DNA of 64,000 nucleotides from CALLVY01 sp937899855 (GCA_039820405.1 JBCBQC010000022.1:1-64000), one strand, 5' to 3'; shown: positions 15,709 to 25,877, numbered from the stretch's first letter. Numbers and translations: made by a program. The notes: generated by a model from the letters alone, not told the origin.

Positions 15709-18534
15709 ATGAAATTAAACAGTTACTCCTTTTCCCTCCTTCTGGGTTTCCTCATGCTGTGCTCCACTCAGGCGACCAGCCAAACCACCTTCCGCAACGG
15801 CAATCACTTGCTTCAGGACGGCAGGTATCGCAGTGGAATTGCGATTGCCGTTGCCGATATGAACGGCGATGGCTACGATGATTTGATCCACCTCAACGAG
15901 GGGACCAACCTCAATATCGAGTACCAACAGTCTGACGGCAGTACTTTTGTGAATCAGAACATTGGTAACGTCTCCAATAGAAACCAGTGGACCATGTGCA
16001 TTGGCGACGTCGACAATGATGGCTACAACGATATCCTCACCGGTGATAGCTACGAGGCAGTACGGATTTCGATGGCGGAGGATTTTGGCAGTACGTTTAG
16101 TACCTATGAATTACCCGGTCCTGACCTTTTTGCTCAGGGCTCCAACATGGTCGACATCAACAACGACGGTTGGCTCGACGTCTTCGTGTGTCACGACGAT
16201 GCCGAGAGTAGAATTTGGCGCAACGACCAGAATGGTAACCTCCTGGAAGCGGACGAATGGATTGATATGCGTACTACCCCCCAATCCGATAATTCCGGCA
16301 ACTACGGCAGCATCTGGACCGATTTTGACAACGATGGCGATCTGGACCTATACATCGCCAAATGTCGTCAGGGCGTATTCGATCCCAACAATCCGGTCCG
16401 CATCAATGCCCTTTTCGTCAACGATGGGCAGGGCAACTATACGGATCGTGCCGCCGAGTTTGGCCTTCGTATCGGTGCCCAATCCTGGACAGCTGATTTT
16501 CAGGACATCGACAACGACGGTGATCTCGACTGCTTTATCACCAACCACGACGTCAGCAGTCAAATTCTCCTCAACGATGGAACGGGACGGTACACCGACA
16601 TTAGCCAAGAGGCTGGGGTTATCAGCATGGAAGAGCCCCTCCAAGGGGTCATGCGGGATTTCGACAACGACGGTTTCGTCGATATTTTGGTAGCGGGCGA
16701 CGGGAGCTACTACTACCACAACAATGGCGATCGGACTTTTACTGAGGTGGGGACTACCGATGCCTTCGATGCCAATATCATCCATACCTACGCCATTGGC
16801 GATCTCAACCACGACGGTTTTCTCGACGTGGTGGCCAGCTACGGCAGTGGATTCAATTCTCCTTCCTCTTTCACCGATGATGTCGTGTGGCTCAACGAAG
16901 GAAATGAAAACAACTACTTGGTCGTCAATCTGCTCGGAGACCAGAGCAACCGCAACGGCGTGGGTTCTCGGGTGGAAATTTACGGCGACTGGGGCATGCA
17001 AATTCGCGAAGTGCGCTCGGGCGAAAGCTACGGCATTCACAACACCTTTAGCCAGCATTTTGGCTTGGCAACCGCCACCAGCGTCGACTCCCTGGTGATC
17101 CGCTGGCCTTCGGGGACGGTGGATAAATTTACGGACCTAGCGGCCAATCAGTTTATTCAGGTCAATGAAAATGGTTGTATCTCTCCCAACTCCAGTCTGA
17201 GCCTGTCGGGCAGCACTACCTTTTGCCCCGGCGACAGCCTGATCATCACGGCCCCGGACAACCTGACCTACAATTGGTCCACCGGTGCGGAGAGCCAATC
17301 CATCGTCGTGTTTAATAGTGGGGTGTACAACGTCACGGTATCCGACGGCAGCTCCTGCGAGGGGGTTTCCGTCAGCGTACAGGTCTTGGTGGGAGTGGAT
17401 GAAATACCCACCATTTCCACCCCCGCCGATACGATCAATTGCCCGGGTACGACGATCACCCTGACCTCTTCGGAGTCGAGCAGCTACCAGTGGTCCAACG
17501 GGGCGATGACCCAGAGTATCGAGGTGAGCGGGGCCGGTACCTACACCGTTGAGGTGCAGGGCAACTGCGGTCTGGTGAGCTCGGATGCCTTTGTGTTGGA
17601 GGAATACCTGACCAATCCGCCGATGGTACAAAACGATACGGTGATCTCGATGGGTAGTGGTACGCTGCGGGCTACGGGAGATTCGATCCAGTGGTACGAC
17701 AACGAGACAGGGGGCAATCTGCTGGCTACGGGGCCCGAGTTTGTGACGCCCGAACTCAACCAAACCACCACCTACTGGGTGGAAGAATACGAGACCTTCC
17801 AGGAAGCCCCCGCCTTTGGTGGGAAAACGGAGATTGGCTCGGGGGGCTACACTTACGAAAATTTCCAGGGGCTGAGCCTTGAGCTGCGCGAGGAAGTCAT
17901 CCTGCGTTCGGCACTGGTCCGTGCCGAGCAGGCCGGGATGCGTGAAATTGGCTTCTTTAACCGGGAAAACAACGAATTCTTGGGACGGGTCAATGTGATG
18001 ATTCCGGCGGGAGACAGCCGCGTCATTTTTGACATTACGCTACCCGCAAGCTCGGACATCAGCATGTTTATCAATACGGATGCGGGCTTGTTTTACGACG
18101 ATGCCGCAGTGACCGACCTGGATTTTCCCTACGCCTTGGGTGACTTTGGCCAGGTGAACTCCTCGCTCAACAGTTTGAATTATTACTATTTCTACGACCT
18201 CCAGGTGGAACCCACCAAAAAAGTGGTCTGCGTGAGCGACCGGGTACCGGTAGATTTGGTGGTTGAGTTTGAGGTGGCGGTAAAAGACCTGTCGACCACC
18301 GATGCGATCCAGCTTTTCCCCAACCCCAGCAACGGGGACCTTCAAGTGCAGTACGATCTGCCGACGGAGGGACGACTGGAGATTTACAACGTCCAGGGGC
18401 AGTTGGTTGGTCAGCGTATTTTGGCGCCCACGAGTAGCGAGCGCCTCGACCTGACGACCTGGCCACGGGGCTTATTCTGGTTTAAGGTTTACTCCGCGCA
18501 GGATACCTACCTGGCTAAGGTAGTACTACAATAG
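15709..18534 (+). CDS. Secreted FG-GAP/UnbV (ASPIC) repeat protein with T9SS sorting domain
   Basis: About 941 residues from the ATG at 15709 (signal peptide follows directly). The N-terminal half carries repeated calcium-loop motifs of the type DMNGDGYDDL, DVDNDGYNDI, DINNDGWLDV, DFDNDGDLDLY and DIDNDGDLDCF (a seven-bladed FG-GAP/VCBS propeller). An ASPIC/UnbV domain follows (NGVGSRVEIYG to VDSLVIRWPSG), then Ig-like segments with WSTGAESQSI and WSNGAMTQSI repeats. A type A sorting domain starts at LFPNPSNGDLQVQ. It should be exported by T9SS and bind calcium; ligand unknown. The next gene is a close paralog. Confidence 0.88.
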   Translation: MKLNSYSFSLLLGFLMLCSTQATSQTTFRNGNHLLQDGRYRSGIAIAVADMNGDGYDDLIHLNEGTNLNIEYQQSDGSTFVNQNIGNVSNRNQWTMCIGDVDNDGYNDILTGDSYEAVRISMAEDFGSTFSTYELPGPDLFAQGSNMVDINNDGWLDVFVCHDDAESRIWRNDQNGNLLEADEWIDMRTTPQSDNSGNYGSIWTDFDNDGDLDLYIAKCRQGVFDPNNPVRINALFVNDGQGNYTDRAAEFGLRIGAQSWTADFQDIDNDGDLDCFITNHDVSSQILLNDGTGRYTDISQEAGVISMEEPLQGVMRDFDNDGFVDILVAGDGSYYYHNNGDRTFTEVGTTDAFDANIIHTYAIGDLNHDGFLDVVASYGSGFNSPSSFTDDVVWLNEGNENNYLVVNLLGDQSNRNGVGSRVEIYGDWGMQIREVRSGESYGIHNTFSQHFGLATATSVDSLVIRWPSGTVDKFTDLAANQFIQVNENGCISPNSSLSLSGSTTFCPGDSLIITAPDNLTYNWSTGAESQSIVVFNSGVYNVTVSDGSSCEGVSVSVQVLVGVDEIPTISTPADTINCPGTTITLTSSESSSYQWSNGAMTQSIEVSGAGTYTVEVQGNCGLVSSDAFVLEEYLTNPPMVQNDTVISMGSGTLRATGDSIQWYDNETGGNLLATGPEFVTPELNQTTTYWVEEYETFQEAPAFGGKTEIGSGGYTYENFQGLSLELREEVILRSALVRAEQAGMREIGFFNRENNEFLGRVNVMIPAGDSRVIFDITLPASSDISMFINTDAGLFYDDAAVTDLDFPYALGDFGQVNSSLNSLNYYYFYDLQVEPTKKVVCVSDRVPVDLVVEFEVAVKDLSTTDAIQLFPNPSNGDLQVQYDLPTEGRLEIYNVQGQLVGQRILAPTSSERLDLTTWPRGLFWFKVYSAQDTYLAKVVLQ

Positions 18535-18537
18535 CCC

Positions 18538-18579
18538 AGCAAACGGGGCTGGAGCATTGGAACTTCTGCCCCGTTTGCT
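18538..18579 (+). terminator. 12-bp hairpin between the two UnbV paralogs
   Basis: AGCAAACGGGGC and GCCCCGTTTGCT pair perfectly around an 18-base loop just after the stop of the first paralog. No T tract follows, so it may be a 3'-end stabiliser or a weak or factor-aided terminator. Confidence 0.45.
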
Positions 18580-18611
18580 CAACCAGCGCACGACATTTTA
18601 GTTCTATTGGT

Positions 18612-21425
18612 ATGAAAACGATCAACGCTCGTTCCGGGGTGCTGCTTCCGCTCTTTTTGCTGATGGGCAGCCTCCTCAGTGCCCAACTGGCCTTTACCCC
18701 CGCCGCCGACCGGCTGAGCGGGACCTCCTTTAGCTTCTTTCCCGTCGGTATCGAAGATGTCAACGGGGATGGACTGGACGATCTGGTTCGCCTGCAAAAC
18801 GGCGTTGCCCTGTGGGTGGATTACCAACGCCCGGGGAGGACCCAATTGGAGGCCCAGGCGATCGAGGCTTTCGACGCACCGGTGGAGCCCCAGTGGGCCC
18901 TGAGCTTGGCGGACTACGACAAGGACGGCGCGCGGGACCTGCTCATCGCCGGCGCTCGCGACGACGTCAAGCTGCTCCGGCAAGTGAGCAGCGAGCGTTT
19001 TGAATTGGGACCCCGCTTGTTAGCCCCCGACCTTTTTGCCCAAAATGTTAACTGGGTAGACATCGACAACGACGGTTGGGTCGACGCTTTTGTTTGCCAC
19101 GATTTGGGCGAGAGTAGAATCTGGTCCAATCAGGCCGATGGCACCTTTGCCACTGCCGACCAGTGGATCGACATGAGCTCCGATCCCCCCTCCGATAAAT
19201 CCGGCAACTACGGTAGCATCTGGACCGACTTTGACAACGATGGGGACCTGGACTTGTACTTGGTCAAATGCAGCTCCTTTGCCCCGGCCGATCCCACCGA
19301 TGGCCGCCGCATCAACGCCCTGTTTGTCAACGACGGGCAGGGGCAATTTACGGAAGCCGCCGGCCAGTACGGCCTCCGCCTCGGTGCCCAATCCTGGACG
19401 GCCAATTTTCAGGACATCGACAACGATGGCGACCTAGACTGTTTTGTCAACAACCACTACGAAGACAGCCAACTGCTGCTCAACGATGGGCAGGGACACT
19501 TTGGCGACGCGACCCAGGCCGCGGGGCTGACGGGTATCCAGGCTGGTCTCCAGGGCTTTTTCCGCGACTTTGACAACGATGGCTGGGTCGATCTCTTGGT
19601 GCTCGGTATCGAAAACCACTACCTCTACCGCAACCGGGGCGACGGGCGTTTTGAGCGTCAAGGATCAGAGATACTGGGAGGCGACGAAGTCCTCCTCAGC
19701 GGTACCCTGGGCGATCTCAATCACGATGGATTCTTGGATCTGTACGCTACCTTCCACCTGGGCGAACCCTTTTTCCGCCCCGACCAGCTGTGGCTCAACC
19801 GGGGCAACGACAACAACTTCGTGGCGATTCGTCTCCGGGGTACGGCCAGCAACAGCGATGGCATCGGCGCCCGTCTGGAGCTGTACGGTACTTGGGGCCG
19901 TCAGATTCGGGAGGTACGTACCGGCGAAAGCTACGGCATCCATACCAGCTTGACCCAACACTTTGGATTGGGACAAGCCACCCAGATTGATTCCCTCCTC
20001 ATCCGTTGGCCCAGTGGCCAGGTGGATCGCTACGAAGCCCTACCCACCAATCAGTTTATCCAAGTCGAGGAAGGTGGCTGCCGCTCTCCCGATGCGGCCC
20101 TGAGCCTGGTGGGCTCGACCAACCTGTGCCAGGGCGACAGCCTGGTCCTGTCCGTCCCACCGGGCAATACCTATCGCTGGTCGACGGGGGAAACGGGCGC
20201 TTCGATTGTGGTCCGCCAGTCGGGTACCTACCACGTAGAAGTCCGCGATGGTGGCGCTTGCGTGGGCCTCTCGCCAAAGGTAGAGGTGGAGGTTTCTCCC
20301 GACATTCCAAGTATCAGCACGGATTTTGGCATTGTCGACAAATGTGTGGGAGAGGCGCTGGTGCTGCGATCCTCACAATCCGAAGACATCGAATGGTCGA
20401 CGGGGGAAACCAGTGTCGAAATCGCGGTTGTTGACCCCGGAGCCTACACCATCGCCGTGGAAGATGCCTGTGGGCGCTTCCATTCCGAGCCCATCGAGGT
20501 GCGCGACCTGCCGGAGGTGGTCCTTCCTTTGGTGACGGGAGATACCCTGGACATCAGTGGTAGCGGCTTACTTCGGGCCGAAGGAGATTCGCTACTGTGG
20601 TACGATCGGGAACTTGGGGGCGACCCACTGGCGACGGGGCCGCTGTTTCAAACGCCGGTGACGGCCGCCAGTACCACCTACTGGGTGGAGAATATCGTGG
20701 CCAACCCCTTACCGTCACTGCGGGGGGGAAAGACCAATCGCGAAAACGGTAGTGGCCCCCTGAATGCGGATGAGGACTTTCGCTACCTCACCTTCCGCGT
20801 CGATCGTCCCCTGCGTTTGCGTTCGTTTAAGGTGTACGCCGAGACGGCCGGAGAGCGGACCATCCGCTTTTTTAACCGCCAGCAAAACGAAGTGCTCTAC
20901 GTCGTCGAGCGTATGATTCCGGCGGGGGAAAGTCGGCTGGACTTGGACCTCTTTCTACCGGTGAGTACCGAGATTTGGGTGGCGGCGCGTGGCGACGATG
21001 GTTTGTACGCCGATACGGAAAAATCGATCCTAAGCTTTCCCTACTCCCTCGGTCCCTACGCAGCGATTACGGGCTCTTTGGATGGCAGTTACTACTTTTT
21101 CTACGATTGGGAAATCGAACCCGCCCCCATCTTTTGCCGCAGTGCCCGCGTCCCCGTCGAACTCAACATCAGCACTGGCTTGGGATCCGCACCGCGTGAC
21201 TTTACGCCGCGGTTTTTCCCCAATCCCGCTCGGGATCGCTTGTATTTGGAATGGGAAGAGGAAGCCGTAGTCCAGGTTCGGATTTACGACCCGTGGGGAC
21301 GATCCTGGTACGAGGCGATGACGGCACCGGGAGCCGTGGTCATTGAGCAGTGGCCCCGGGGCGTTTATTGGGTCCAGATCAGCGGGCCGGAGGGTGTTTA
21401 CACCGAAAAACTCTTGCTCCACTGA
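18612..21425 (+). CDS. Secreted FG-GAP/UnbV repeat protein with T9SS sorting domain (tandem paralog)
   Basis: 937 residues with the same order as the preceding gene: signal peptide, FG-GAP loops (DVNGDGLDDL, DYDKDGARDL, DIDNDGWVDA, DFDNDGDLDLYL, DIDNDGDLDCF), UnbV domain (DGIGARLELYG to IDSLLIRWPSG), two WSTGE Ig-like segments, and a C-terminal sorting domain from FFPNPARDRLYLE. Long identical stretches such as SGNYGSIWTDFDNDGDLDLY show a local duplication. The 3' end is 12 bases from the convergent cytochrome gene. Ligand unknown. Confidence 0.87.
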   Translation: MKTINARSGVLLPLFLLMGSLLSAQLAFTPAADRLSGTSFSFFPVGIEDVNGDGLDDLVRLQNGVALWVDYQRPGRTQLEAQAIEAFDAPVEPQWALSLADYDKDGARDLLIAGARDDVKLLRQVSSERFELGPRLLAPDLFAQNVNWVDIDNDGWVDAFVCHDLGESRIWSNQADGTFATADQWIDMSSDPPSDKSGNYGSIWTDFDNDGDLDLYLVKCSSFAPADPTDGRRINALFVNDGQGQFTEAAGQYGLRLGAQSWTANFQDIDNDGDLDCFVNNHYEDSQLLLNDGQGHFGDATQAAGLTGIQAGLQGFFRDFDNDGWVDLLVLGIENHYLYRNRGDGRFERQGSEILGGDEVLLSGTLGDLNHDGFLDLYATFHLGEPFFRPDQLWLNRGNDNNFVAIRLRGTASNSDGIGARLELYGTWGRQIREVRTGESYGIHTSLTQHFGLGQATQIDSLLIRWPSGQVDRYEALPTNQFIQVEEGGCRSPDAALSLVGSTNLCQGDSLVLSVPPGNTYRWSTGETGASIVVRQSGTYHVEVRDGGACVGLSPKVEVEVSPDIPSISTDFGIVDKCVGEALVLRSSQSEDIEWSTGETSVEIAVVDPGAYTIAVEDACGRFHSEPIEVRDLPEVVLPLVTGDTLDISGSGLLRAEGDSLLWYDRELGGDPLATGPLFQTPVTAASTTYWVENIVANPLPSLRGGKTNRENGSGPLNADEDFRYLTFRVDRPLRLRSFKVYAETAGERTIRFFNRQQNEVLYVVERMIPAGESRLDLDLFLPVSTEIWVAARGDDGLYADTEKSILSFPYSLGPYAAITGSLDGSYYFFYDWEIEPAPIFCRSARVPVELNISTGLGSAPRDFTPRFFPNPARDRLYLEWEEEAVVQVRIYDPWGRSWYEAMTAPGAVVIEQWPRGVYWVQISGPEGVYTEKLLLH

Positions 21426-21437
21426 TCGTATAGCGCG

Positions 21438-23390
21438 CTAATTCCGAATGACTTTACTGGTCCACCACTGTCCCGCACTGTAGATGCGCAGCAGGTAAAT
21501 TCCCGGTGCGTCGGGTAAGAAGAAGGAAGACTGGCGGTGACTGGCCAAGTGCGATCCCCGCGTATCAAATACTTCAATTTGCGCCACTTCCGAGCTGCCA
21601 TCCCGTCGTACGACATTCAACCAACCATCACTACTGGGATTGGGGCCAATGCGCCAGGCAGTGGCTGCCGGAAGGTCGCGGGTACCCACACCACGGATGT
21701 AGATGGGGTCCAGGTCTTGGCTGGCGACTACGACGGCCGACTGGTCGGCCCGATCGTACATATTGCGGAAGGTCTCGATTTCGGGCGTAGTGGTAGCAAA
21801 CATTTCGGCCATCCATTTGGGCGGCAAGGACTGATACAGTACTCGGGCACGGGGTCGGATGCTGCCCCCCGCGTAGCCCGCCAGGGGAATGTGGTAACGG
21901 ATGCGATCCCCACCACTGCCTTCCTGACCATCCAGTTGGTTAAAGTCGGTATCGTCGAGGGCCAGTCCGGCGATTTGGGTCGTGTCGTACACCGGATGGC
22001 TACGACTAAAACCGAGGGGGGGCAGGCGGTTGTCTTTGAGGGCTTGAAAGCCCCGTTCGAGAACGGTCGAAAACTGTCCTTCCACATCGGCATTGACCAG
22101 TTCGTAGATCTGTACCTGATCCGGGGAACGGATGATATCATAGTGGGGCTCGTAATGGTCGTCCATACCCATCACCTCGTAGGTGTCGTCCAGCACACCC
22201 GATTGGAAGAGGGTATCCCCATCTTCCTCCAGCACCACGAATTCGATGAATGCCCGTCGACTGGGGTAGCCGGAGGGGAATTTGTGGCCCGCCAGATTGC
22301 GGAGTGTCATGGAGAAGTAGGCGGTATCGCTACCGAGGGAATCCAGCTCCATCTCGAAGGCTAGGGTCTTTTGCTGGAGCATCTCGTAGGTATAGGTGAG
22401 GGTCGAATCAAAATTGGCTTCGGTGGCGGGAATGCCCAATTCGTCCCGATTTTCTTTCATCAACTGGAGCATAAAGGTATTGGCGCCGGCCATCTCGTGG
22501 AGGCCGTAGGGCTCGCGACCCGTAACGGGGCCAATGCTGCGGGCGATGATGACCTTATCGTCGATGCGGGGGATGTGGCAGGACTGACAACTGACGTCCT
22601 GTGCGTTGTAATCCGAATTGAGCCATTCGTGGTAGGTGGCCTGTTCGACGAAGGAAGTCCCGGTGGGATTGCCTTCCAGGTCGAGCGAATTGACGATGAG
22701 GGTGTGGCAGGAGGCGCAGAGTCCGGCATCGTTGATGTGTTCGCTCCAGACGGGTTTGTAACCGACGAAAAGCTCCATGGGCTGTTCGAAGGGAAAGAGG
22801 TAGGGGCCGTAGATCACGCGGGAGGTATCGTAATTGAGTTTCCCCGAATTGAGCAGGCCAATTTGTTCCTCACTTTGCTGGTGACAGGCGCCACAAGAAA
22901 CCCCATCGATACCGAAGGTGTCCTGGAGCATGTCGCTGATCAGGTAGTGTTCGGATCCGGTGAGTACGGCGCGGTAGTGGCCGAGGGGGGCGTGGCAGGA
23001 GGTACAAGAGGTCTCGATGTCGACTTTGTGCGAGGGATTGACCAGCACCTCGTGGCTGACTTTGGCGCGCCAGAAGGGATCGCGGGCGGAGTTGGCCATC
23101 ATGCTGGCCCGCCAATCGTCGACGACGTTGACATCGTTGCCCTGGGCATCGACCGAGGCGCGGCCGTCGGGATCGAAGGAGTGGCAGTTGATGCAGAGGG
23201 AAGAGGTGGCAAAAAATTCACTGGTGTCAGCTTGAAGGAGGTGGATGTTTTCCTGAAAATACTCCAGCTCTTCGGCGCTGTGGAAGGCCGTCAGTTGGTT
23301 GTCGACGGGTAGGCCACCCAGCAAGAGGATAAGGGGCAGCAGGAGCAATAGGTACCAGGGTTTCCGTTGAGTGAACATCTGTATTCGCAT
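21438..23390 (-). CDS. T9SS-exported multiheme cytochrome c (five CxxCH)
   Basis: About 650 residues from the ATG at 23390 (MRIQMFTQRK...; ATG at 23378 also possible); the frame is open further upstream but that part crosses the intergenic region. A signal segment LLLLLPLILLLGG is followed by five heme-binding motifs: CINCH, CTSCH, CGACH, CASCH and CQSCH. The second half is beta-rich, and the end (GPNPSSDGWLNVV to KVIRN) is a T9SS sorting domain. Likely an outer-surface electron carrier or a cytochrome c554-like oxidoreductase. Partners are not seen nearby. Confidence 0.85.
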   Translation of the reverse strand: MRIQMFTQRKPWYLLLLLPLILLLGGLPVDNQLTAFHSAEELEYFQENIHLLQADTSEFFATSSLCINCHSFDPDGRASVDAQGNDVNVVDDWRASMMANSARDPFWRAKVSHEVLVNPSHKVDIETSCTSCHAPLGHYRAVLTGSEHYLISDMLQDTFGIDGVSCGACHQQSEEQIGLLNSGKLNYDTSRVIYGPYLFPFEQPMELFVGYKPVWSEHINDAGLCASCHTLIVNSLDLEGNPTGTSFVEQATYHEWLNSDYNAQDVSCQSCHIPRIDDKVIIARSIGPVTGREPYGLHEMAGANTFMLQLMKENRDELGIPATEANFDSTLTYTYEMLQQKTLAFEMELDSLGSDTAYFSMTLRNLAGHKFPSGYPSRRAFIEFVVLEEDGDTLFQSGVLDDTYEVMGMDDHYEPHYDIIRSPDQVQIYELVNADVEGQFSTVLERGFQALKDNRLPPLGFSRSHPVYDTTQIAGLALDDTDFNQLDGQEGSGGDRIRYHIPLAGYAGGSIRPRARVLYQSLPPKWMAEMFATTTPEIETFRNMYDRADQSAVVVASQDLDPIYIRGVGTRDLPAATAWRIGPNPSSDGWLNVVRRDGSSEVAQIEVFDTRGSHLASHRQSSFFLPDAPGIYLLRIYSAGQWWTSKVIRN

Positions 23391-23518
23391 GAAAGATTTT
23401 GCCAGAAATATGCTGTACGAGTAAAAGTCTTGGTTTTTTGTTCTTTTTACAAATTTTTCTGCGCTAATGCAAAGTAGCAAATAAATCGGCGAAAAATCGA
23501 AGTTTGAATTTTTCTTGT

Positions 23519-23525
23519 TAATTTG
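23519..23525 (+). promoter_or_regulatory. Possible -7 element (TAATTTG) for the NACHT gene
   Basis: TAATTTG lies 33 bases upstream of the NACHT gene ATG. It has one base fewer than TAnnTTTG, so the call is weak. The region is shared with the divergent cytochrome gene. Confidence 0.3.
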
Positions 23526-23558
23526 AGGGCGCTCCGCTAAAACTAAAACCCAAGCAGC

Positions 23559-25877
23559 ATGGCCAGATACGACCCCGGCAAAGATTTCGAACGCAAAGTA
23601 GTAAGCATTGCACGTATAAAATTCCCCGGTGCCAAAGAAGGAGGCAGCACGATGATTTCCGGTTTGGAACGCGATGGCATCTTTGTGACGCCGGATGTAG
23701 TCCATTACATCGAATGTACCATTTCGAAATCCAAATCCAAGGCCACTCAGGACATTCGCAAGCTCGATACGACTTTGGAAAAATTGGAGCGCCGCTACCG
23801 TCGCCCCGTCATCCTGTGGTTCATCACCAAAGAGGAGCCGACGGCGGAGCAAAAGTCGATTGCCCAAAAAACGAACAATCCCGTCCGCATTTTATCGCTC
23901 AACAATTTCATTTCCACCATTTTTGATGCTGCGGAGTACTTGCACCTCCGGGGGACTTACAATTTCGGAAGCGTCAGGGATCCGCTGGAAGGTCAAGGGG
24001 GCGGAGGGGCTCACGAGGATGCGGCACCGACGCGCGATCGATCCACCCTCAGCTACATCAACACCGAATTGGCGGACATGATGGACCGCGAACGCAACTG
24101 GAACAGCGGCTCGATTACCAAGGAATTGAAAAAGGGCAAGCGTTTTGTGGTACTCGGTCAGTACGGGGTGGGGAAAAGCATGTCCCTACGGGATATTTTT
24201 CAGCGTTTGGACAAGGAATACCGCAATGATAAGATCAATATCTTTCCGCTCTACATCAACCTGCGCGATCACGACGGACAAACCGAGCCCGTTGAGGTGC
24301 TTGAGCGCCACGCTCGGCTAATCGGCTATCCCGTGGATCGGGCCTACGAATTGGTGCGCGCCTGGCGGGGTGGATTTGTGGTTTTGATGCTCGATGGTTT
24401 TGACGAATTGGCGACCATCGGTTGGGCCTCCAAAGTGAGTAAGCTACAAAGCATCCGCTACCGCTCGATGGAAATCATCCGCCGCTTTATCAAGCAGTCG
24501 CCCCCAAGAATGGGAATCATCATCTCCGGTCGTACCAATTATTTTGATTCGATGAAGGAGTTGGTGGTCAGCCTGGGGATTTCCAGTAATTTCCGTAGGT
24601 TGTCGATCGATGATTTTCAACCCCAGCAGGTCGAGCAGTACCTGCGTTCTTACAAGATCGAGTCGCAAATCCCGGATTGGTTGCCCAGTCGCCCCCTGCT
24701 GCTGGGCTACTTGATCGCTAAAAAGGTCATCTCCGAATTGCCGGATTCGAACACCGATCCCGCTGAGGGCTGGAACTTGCTCATCAGTGAAATCGCCAAA
24801 CGCGAGGCGGATATTGATGCGGGGGTCACTGCGGAGAACGTCAAGATGATTATGGGTAAATTGGCCAGTAAGGCCCGGACCTTTACCTCCAACTTGGGCC
24901 CCATCACCGATCAGGACCTCTCCCAAGCTTTTGAAGACGTGGTCGGCTACGCCCCGGACGATCGGGGCATCAGCATCATCCAACGCCTGCCCGGTCTGGG
25001 CTTTAGCAATGAGGACGGCGCCCGACACTTTATCGACGAAAACTTGGCCAGTGCCGCCAAGGCAGCGGAAGTGGCCCGCTACGTAGTCGATCCCTTCAAT
25101 CATTCCTTTGGCGTGGAGGTCGATAAGTGGGGGCAATGCCTGCGCCCCCTGGGCTCGCGGATGCTGCGCAACATCATTACCAGCAGTCAATATCAGATCA
25201 ATAAGGGCCGTTGGGAAACCGCCGTCGACACCGCCCTCAAAAAGAACTTTACCATCCTGGCCCTGGACATCTACCTGGCCTGCCGCGAAAACTTTGAGGG
25301 TTGGAGCCGCGACCACAACCTGATCTTCCACGACGCCATCGTCCCCTTCCTGGAGATTACCGAAGACTTGGACGAGTCGCAGATTTATTACGATTCCATC
25401 TACATCGAAACCCTAGAGGTCGTTCGCAATCCCAACTTTGATCTACTCCCCCGTTTTAAGAATGGCCTCATCGAAGAAGTCATCGGTTTTGAACGGGAGG
25501 AACAACTCAATGAGGAGGTTTTTATCGAATGCGAATTTGGCCGTTTTGAGAGCCACGAGCTGACGACCAATCGACTCCTGGATATGGACCTGCCCGCCCC
25601 GGTCAAGGTAGCCTACACCATTCTCAAAAAGCTGTACATCCAAAAAGGGGGGGGGCGTCGGCAAAATGCCTTTAGTCGGGGGCTGGATCATTCGGAGCGG
25701 CGCTACGTTCCCGAAGTACTCAATTGTTTGAGTCGCAATGGCTACGCGATCCTTTCCAGCCTAGGCACCAACAATGTCTGGTTGGCGGTGAAGGACAAAA
25801 AGAAAGAAGTACCCGAATTGATCGGCACCAAAAATTCCTCCCACCCCCTGATTCAAGAACTGGAAAGCCTGGCCTAA
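23559..25877 (+). CDS. NACHT NTPase with N-terminal nuclease-like domain, candidate anti-phage protein
   Basis: 772 residues. The N-terminal part (about 1-130) has the strand-helix pattern of Mrr/PD-(D/E)xK restriction endonucleases: E11, D39 in ERDGIFVTP, and HYIECT with E52. The usual lysine two residues after the glutamate is a threonine (T54), with K57 and K59 nearby. A Gly-rich linker (about 143-152) leads to a NACHT STAND ATPase: Walker A GQYGVGKS (200-207), Walker B VVLMLDGFDELA (274-285), and sensor IISGRTNYFD. The C-terminal 350 residues are helical without clear TPR or LRR repeats. Bacterial NACHT proteins are known phage sensors that trigger host damage. It stands alone between housekeeping-type genes. 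Confidence 0.85.
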   Translation: MARYDPGKDFERKVVSIARIKFPGAKEGGSTMISGLERDGIFVTPDVVHYIECTISKSKSKATQDIRKLDTTLEKLERRYRRPVILWFITKEEPTAEQKSIAQKTNNPVRILSLNNFISTIFDAAEYLHLRGTYNFGSVRDPLEGQGGGGAHEDAAPTRDRSTLSYINTELADMMDRERNWNSGSITKELKKGKRFVVLGQYGVGKSMSLRDIFQRLDKEYRNDKINIFPLYINLRDHDGQTEPVEVLERHARLIGYPVDRAYELVRAWRGGFVVLMLDGFDELATIGWASKVSKLQSIRYRSMEIIRRFIKQSPPRMGIIISGRTNYFDSMKELVVSLGISSNFRRLSIDDFQPQQVEQYLRSYKIESQIPDWLPSRPLLLGYLIAKKVISELPDSNTDPAEGWNLLISEIAKREADIDAGVTAENVKMIMGKLASKARTFTSNLGPITDQDLSQAFEDVVGYAPDDRGISIIQRLPGLGFSNEDGARHFIDENLASAAKAAEVARYVVDPFNHSFGVEVDKWGQCLRPLGSRMLRNIITSSQYQINKGRWETAVDTALKKNFTILALDIYLACRENFEGWSRDHNLIFHDAIVPFLEITEDLDESQIYYDSIYIETLEVVRNPNFDLLPRFKNGLIEEVIGFEREEQLNEEVFIECEFGRFESHELTTNRLLDMDLPAPVKVAYTILKKLYIQKGGGRRQNAFSRGLDHSERRYVPEVLNCLSRNGYAILSSLGTNNVWLAVKDKKKEVPELIGTKNSSHPLIQELESLA

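Noticed and set aside
24444..25331. 295-residue minus-strand frame inside the NACHT gene
   Set aside because: Antisense shadow of a well-supported gene with intact NTPase motifs.
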